A stretch of 8,796 nucleotides of DNA from Bacillota bacterium (lineage in GTDB: Bacteria > Bacillota > Bacilli > Bacillales > Bacillaceae_J). The translations under genes and the position numbers were made by a program. The notes below the pieces were generated by a model. That model searched no databases. It was not told the DNA's origin and worked only from the letters and a program-made list of their open reading frames with translations. Shown one piece after another: positions 6,004 through 8,796 of the stretch (position 1 is the first letter of the stretch; each line of letters opens with the position of its first letter). The stretch lies in NCBI GenBank assembly GCA_023457235.1, contig JAEWMK010000485.1, positions 1 through 8,796 on the forward strand, given 5' to 3'.

Positions 6004-7782
6004 TTAATTAATGTATTCTTTCAATGCTTCTCTAAAGTTTGAGTGCCGTGGGTATCTTTCTAAATACCTATTTAGAACTGTATATTTTGCCATTTCCACC
6101 CCAAGAGACTCTTTTACTTCTCCCAATGCGGCTGCCAATAAAGCAACATCACTATATTTATTTCTGAATTTTCCACCTACAATACCATCTATTCTTTTAT
6201 CAATTACGGATTCCAGCCACTTAACATGTGACTCCATATCATTCACAGTTATTGTATAATTCGCTTTCCATAAGCAAAAGATGTCCCAAAATATTTCTTC
6301 ACTTTTTTGCACGCTCACTTCAGTTTCAAATACAGAAATTTCTTTCATGAACACAAGGTTTTTGCTCTCATTAAATCCCATCCTGTTTGAAACCCGGAAT
6401 GCTATCTTTTTACAGGCCTTTCTCAGATCATTATCCGCATATAGATACAATAGCATCAAATCTAATCCATGACTGACAAAATTGCCACTCCACCCCAAAG
6501 GATTTTTTTGTTCCATACACCAATCTTGGACTTTATCAAAAAATCCTGTGAAGAAGCATAGATATCTATATTCTAAATCGGTGATGTTATTTTTACATGT
6601 TTCAGATATGTAATGATTATTATAGCAATCAGATATATGCAATTTTTCTATTCTTTTTTTTGCTAAGCCCTTATATTCCTTTATTACTACTTGGTCTACA
6701 AAAAGTCTTAAATAATTTGGCATCGTTGAATTGGAGTAAAATGCTTCATACCAACATTTTCTCATGAACTCACTATCATTAACACAATGTGAGGCCTGGG
6801 CAGCTTTTATGGCAATTTCGCCACGTATTTTCAAATCACTTCCTACCCTGTCAAGTGCCTCTTTTCCAACCTCTTTCATTTTCTCATAATCATGAGTCTT
6901 TTCGTATTCCAATAGAGCCGCCAAATAAACGGATGGATGCTCCTTATAGCCTTTTCTCGCCATTTCCAGCAAGCCCTCCGTTCCTTTATAATATAATAAA
7001 CCTTCCTTTAACAAACGTACTGCAACCTCACCGCTCTGTTGCATAAGAAAATCAATCCACGATTGCAAAAATATATCCGTATCCCTTAACTCTTCTCTAC
7101 CAATAGAGAAAATGTCTTCAATATGAACCTCTTTGAAATAGGGATACGTGAAATATGAATACAAAACGCTGGCACGTTGAGTGGCCGTTTGAAATTGGTA
7201 GCTAGAATACAGAACGTCTAATGCAAGTACCTTTAAGTTTACTCCAACTAATTTTTCATCGACCATTTCTTCAAGGCTTAATTCAAAAGAATCTCCACCA
7301 CATTCATCTTCAACAAATATTTGAGTATCCATAACCAAGTTAAAAATTGCAACTGCTTCTTCATATCTGCAATCATTCATACAGTCATGCGCAAACAAAA
7401 CTGCTTCCTCGATTACTCTTCCAATTCCCTCATTGTCCTCATATTCCCATACCCAATCACTTGACCAATATCCATTAGAATAATCTTCATATCCTTCGGC
7501 CAATAAACACAATTCACCATTTTCTATTTTAGTAAAAATTCTCTTTATATCACTTAGCTTTTCTTTTACTTTCTCATCAGGTATTAATCTTTTAAACTGG
7601 AACTTTTCCTTACTATCTTCTCCTACATTTTGATCATAGCAATCTTCAAGTAGCTGTAGAAATGACTCTCTCTTGCTTTCAGGTGTTTTTCTTGCAATAT
7701 TATGCAGACATCTTCGTAATTCCTCTATGCTCATACTATTCAATATTTCATCTGATTTCTGAATAAATACTTTCTGATTCAT
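6004..7782 (-). CDS. Large all-helical repeat protein of unknown function
   Basis: 592 residues with no enzymatic motif, signal peptide or membrane helix that I can see. The whole chain is amphipathic helices in a TPR/HEAT-like pattern: MSIEELRRCLHNIARK (16-31), EEAVLFAHDCMNDCRYEEAVAIFNLVMDT (about 125-153), YLAALLEYEKTHDYEKMKEVGKEAL (about 285-310). The C-terminal part (ESVIDKRIDGIVGG, NKYSDVALLAAALGEV, then NRYLERYPRHSNFREALKEYI) resembles the helical tail found in some SWIM-finger and related bacterial proteins, but there is no SWIM zinc finger here. A scaffold or partner-binding role is inferred. ATG at 7782 has a strong AAGGAGGG site (7787-7794) only 4 nt away. It is the first gene of a unit whose second member is the pRiA4b-domain protein 51 nt downstream. 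Confidence 0.7.
   Translation of the reverse strand: MNQKVFIQKSDEILNSMSIEELRRCLHNIARKTPESKRESFLQLLEDCYDQNVGEDSKEKFQFKRLIPDEKVKEKLSDIKRIFTKIENGELCLLAEGYEDYSNGYWSSDWVWEYEDNEGIGRVIEEAVLFAHDCMNDCRYEEAVAIFNLVMDTQIFVEDECGGDSFELSLEEMVDEKLVGVNLKVLALDVLYSSYQFQTATQRASVLYSYFTYPYFKEVHIEDIFSIGREELRDTDIFLQSWIDFLMQQSGEVAVRLLKEGLLYYKGTEGLLEMARKGYKEHPSVYLAALLEYEKTHDYEKMKEVGKEALDRVGSDLKIRGEIAIKAAQASHCVNDSEFMRKCWYEAFYSNSTMPNYLRLFVDQVVIKEYKGLAKKRIEKLHISDCYNNHYISETCKNNITDLEYRYLCFFTGFFDKVQDWCMEQKNPLGWSGNFVSHGLDLMLLYLYADNDLRKACKKIAFRVSNRMGFNESKNLVFMKEISVFETEVSVQKSEEIFWDIFCLWKANYTITVNDMESHVKWLESVIDKRIDGIVGGKFRNKYSDVALLAAALGEVKESLGVEMAKYTVLNRYLERYPRHSNFREALKEYIN
7720..7736 (-). repeat. 17-bp exact direct repeat, copy 2 (matches 3089-3105)
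   Basis: This copy lies within codons near the start of the 592-residue gene (Ser-Met-Ser-Ile-Glu-Glu). See copy 1 for the comparison. Flanking bases diverge on both sides (position 7719 A against 3088 G; 7737 T against 3106 C). Confidence 0.5.
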
Positions 7783-7890
7783 GTTGCCCTCCTTATTTCA
7801 TTGCGACAAAGTCCTCTGTCATCGCCCGAAACCTGTCTAGAAGATTTCGACAGATTACAACTTTATACATTAATCTTAATTCATAGTTTT

Positions 7891-7933
7891 AAGAAAAAAA
7901 CCTAGATATAGCAATTTTTTTGCAATATCTAGG
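7891..7933 (-). terminator. Strong intrinsic terminator for the PIN gene unit
   Basis: CCTAGATATAGCAA (7901-7914) pairs with TTGCAATATCTAGG (7920-7933): 13 of 14 base pairs with a 5-nt loop of T. Read on the minus strand the stem is followed directly by seven Us and then CUU (complement of 7891-7900), the classic Rho-independent layout. It lies about 100 nt past the PIN stop and before the 592-residue gene, so it insulates the two minus-strand units. Confidence 0.85.
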
Positions 7934-8031
7934 TCGGTTTATTTACCTTAACGCTTATCAGCGTAATTTTTTTAATATTAAACTTCTCTAAAATATACGG
8001 AATTGATGAAATGTAGTATGGCTATATATTA

Positions 8032-8685
8032 TTATTCTAATAAAAGTACTCTTAAACTATTCTTTAATAGTGAAACCTTTTCCTCTAATTTTTCTTTCGA
8101 ATCGCTACTGTGACATACCTTAAAGAATTTTATAACTGTACTAGGCTTTGCTACATTAGCTTGTACACAATAGACACAAAAATCTTCTATTGTATCTTGT
8201 TCTAGGTGAATATCTTCATCTAAATCTGCTGAATAAACTCGTATATTTTCATCCGATATAACCTCACGGATTTCATAATCATTACTACTTATAATATTGC
8301 CTGATATTAACTGAGCTAAAGCGATACAATGAATCTCACCTATATTATTACTTGTTTTAGGCACTCTGCCCTGTGCTTCTTTTTTGGCTTTTAAATTTTC
8401 AAATCCCACGCGAACTTCATTAACATAGTTCCAGTATAATGATTTATGTTCTTCCGGAAGGGAGTTTTGATCATTATGATCAAATAATATCCAACCTCTG
8501 TCTTTTATAACTCCAAGAATTGACTTTCTTTCCGACTCTATCTTAAATTCATTAACCACTTCAATGTGGACATAAATATTTTCGTACACATGGTCTATCC
8601 AATCAAAAACGTCATATTTCCTATAGTCTAAGGCTTGCATCAGCAAATTAGTATCGACGATCACTTTCCCTTTACGCATCGTCAT
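8032..8685 (-). CDS. PIN-domain protein (putative endoribonuclease, toxin-like)
   Basis: 217 residues with a PIN nuclease fold at the N-terminus. The expected acidic residues are all in place: D11 in VIVDTNLLM, E46 in EVVNEF, E117 in NNIGEIHCIALA and D136 in IISSNDYE. PIN domains cleave RNA in a Mg2+-dependent way and are the toxins of VapBC-type modules, among other roles. At 217 residues it is longer than a typical VapC (about 130-140): residues about 160-217 are an extra helical tail (EDFCVYCVQANVAKPSTVIKFFKVC). The ATG at 8685 overlaps the upstream gene's TGA as ATGA and has AAGGAG 9 nt before it; an alternative ATG two codons in is less well spaced. Overlap means translational coupling to the upstream gene, as in antitoxin-toxin pairs. 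Target and partner family unknown. Confidence 0.8.
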   Translation of the reverse strand: MTMRKGKVIVDTNLLMQALDYRKYDVFDWIDHVYENIYVHIEVVNEFKIESERKSILGVIKDRGWILFDHNDQNSLPEEHKSLYWNYVNEVRVGFENLKAKKEAQGRVPKTSNNIGEIHCIALAQLISGNIISSNDYEIREVISDENIRVYSADLDEDIHLEQDTIEDFCVYCVQANVAKPSTVIKFFKVCHSSDSKEKLEEKVSLLKNSLRVLLLE

Positions 8686-8796
8686 TTCTGGGATCTCCTT
8701 GTTTCAAATAATTCATCAAGGAAGTCATCGTCATCGTCTTTTTCTATTTCCTTCATGATCGCTTTAGCCTTAAATGATCGATTTTTAGCATACTCA
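8682..8796 (-). CDS. C-terminal fragment of gene coupled to the PIN gene
   Basis: Only the last 37 codons and the TGA (8682-8684) are inside the window; the frame is open to the right edge. The tail reads KNRSFKAKAIMKEIEK, then a run of five aspartates, FLDELFETRRSQK. It is a charged, mostly acidic helix, a style common at the C-termini of antitoxins and small regulators, but there is too little to name a family. Its stop overlaps the PIN gene's start (ATGA), and the PIN gene's Shine-Dalgarno lies inside its last codons, so the two are co-translated. An antitoxin or a regulatory/ATPase partner are both possible. Confidence 0.7.
   Translation of the reverse strand, partial: EYAKNRSFKAKAIMKEIEKDDDDDFLDELFETRRSQK

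Noticed and set aside
7951..7973. Short hairpin ACGCT-TATC-AGCGT followed by T-rich DNA on the plus strand
   Set aside because: Only 5 bp of stem and no plus-strand gene upstream that would need a terminator.
1..8796. CRISPR array, tRNA or rRNA genes
   Set aside because: No regularly spaced repeats, and no sequence resembling tRNA or rRNA was seen on either strand by eye.

Overview
The window is AT-rich, densely packed DNA with strong purine-rich ribosome binding sites of the GGAGG/AAGGAG type. The one recognisable housekeeping gene is the start of a tRNA-dihydrouridine synthase at the left edge. Together these suggest a low-GC Gram-positive bacterium, probably a Bacillales/Paenibacillales relative; the genus cannot be fixed from sequence alone. 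The rest looks like accessory DNA inserted or accumulated next to a core gene: narrowly distributed families, domain-of-unknown-function proteins, a decayed gene and long untranslated gaps.

Layout. (1) 1-245, minus: N-terminal quarter of a dus gene, cut by the window edge. (2) 421-754, plus: a 47-codon ORF with a good RBS, followed by a stretch that still reads like protein but carries three in-frame stops; together they look like one decayed gene. (3) 770-2874, minus: a two-gene unit, a SEC-C zinc-motif/TPR protein followed 29 nt later by a DUF6933 + pRiA4b ORF-3 domain protein. (4) 2875-3196: a 322-nt gap without a gene. (5) 3197-3442, minus: a small DUF6429 protein, divergent from (6) 3683-4141, plus: a small PUA/ASCH-like protein. 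(7) 4142-4401: a gap with nested inverted repeats between convergent genes. (8) 4402-7782, minus: a two-gene unit, a 592-residue all-helical repeat protein followed by a 516-residue protein whose last 129 residues are a second pRiA4b ORF-3 domain. (9) 7891-7933: a strong intrinsic terminator for (10) 8032-8796, minus: a PIN-domain nuclease translationally coupled (ATGA overlap) to an upstream gene, of which only the last 37 codons lie in the window.

How the genes might work together. The most interesting feature is recurrence. Two different pRiA4b ORF-3 domain proteins, with unrelated N-terminal halves, each follow a gene for a helical/TPR-type protein in the same order and on the same strand. 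Between them sit DUF6429 and ASCH-like genes, and a PIN/partner pair lies upstream. None of these families has a settled biochemical role in this context. The reading as an uncharacterised accessory (possibly defence or stress) locus is inference. The domain assignments for SEC-C, PIN, DUF6429, Dus and the pRiA4b ORF-3 domains are firmer because their signature residues can be seen directly.
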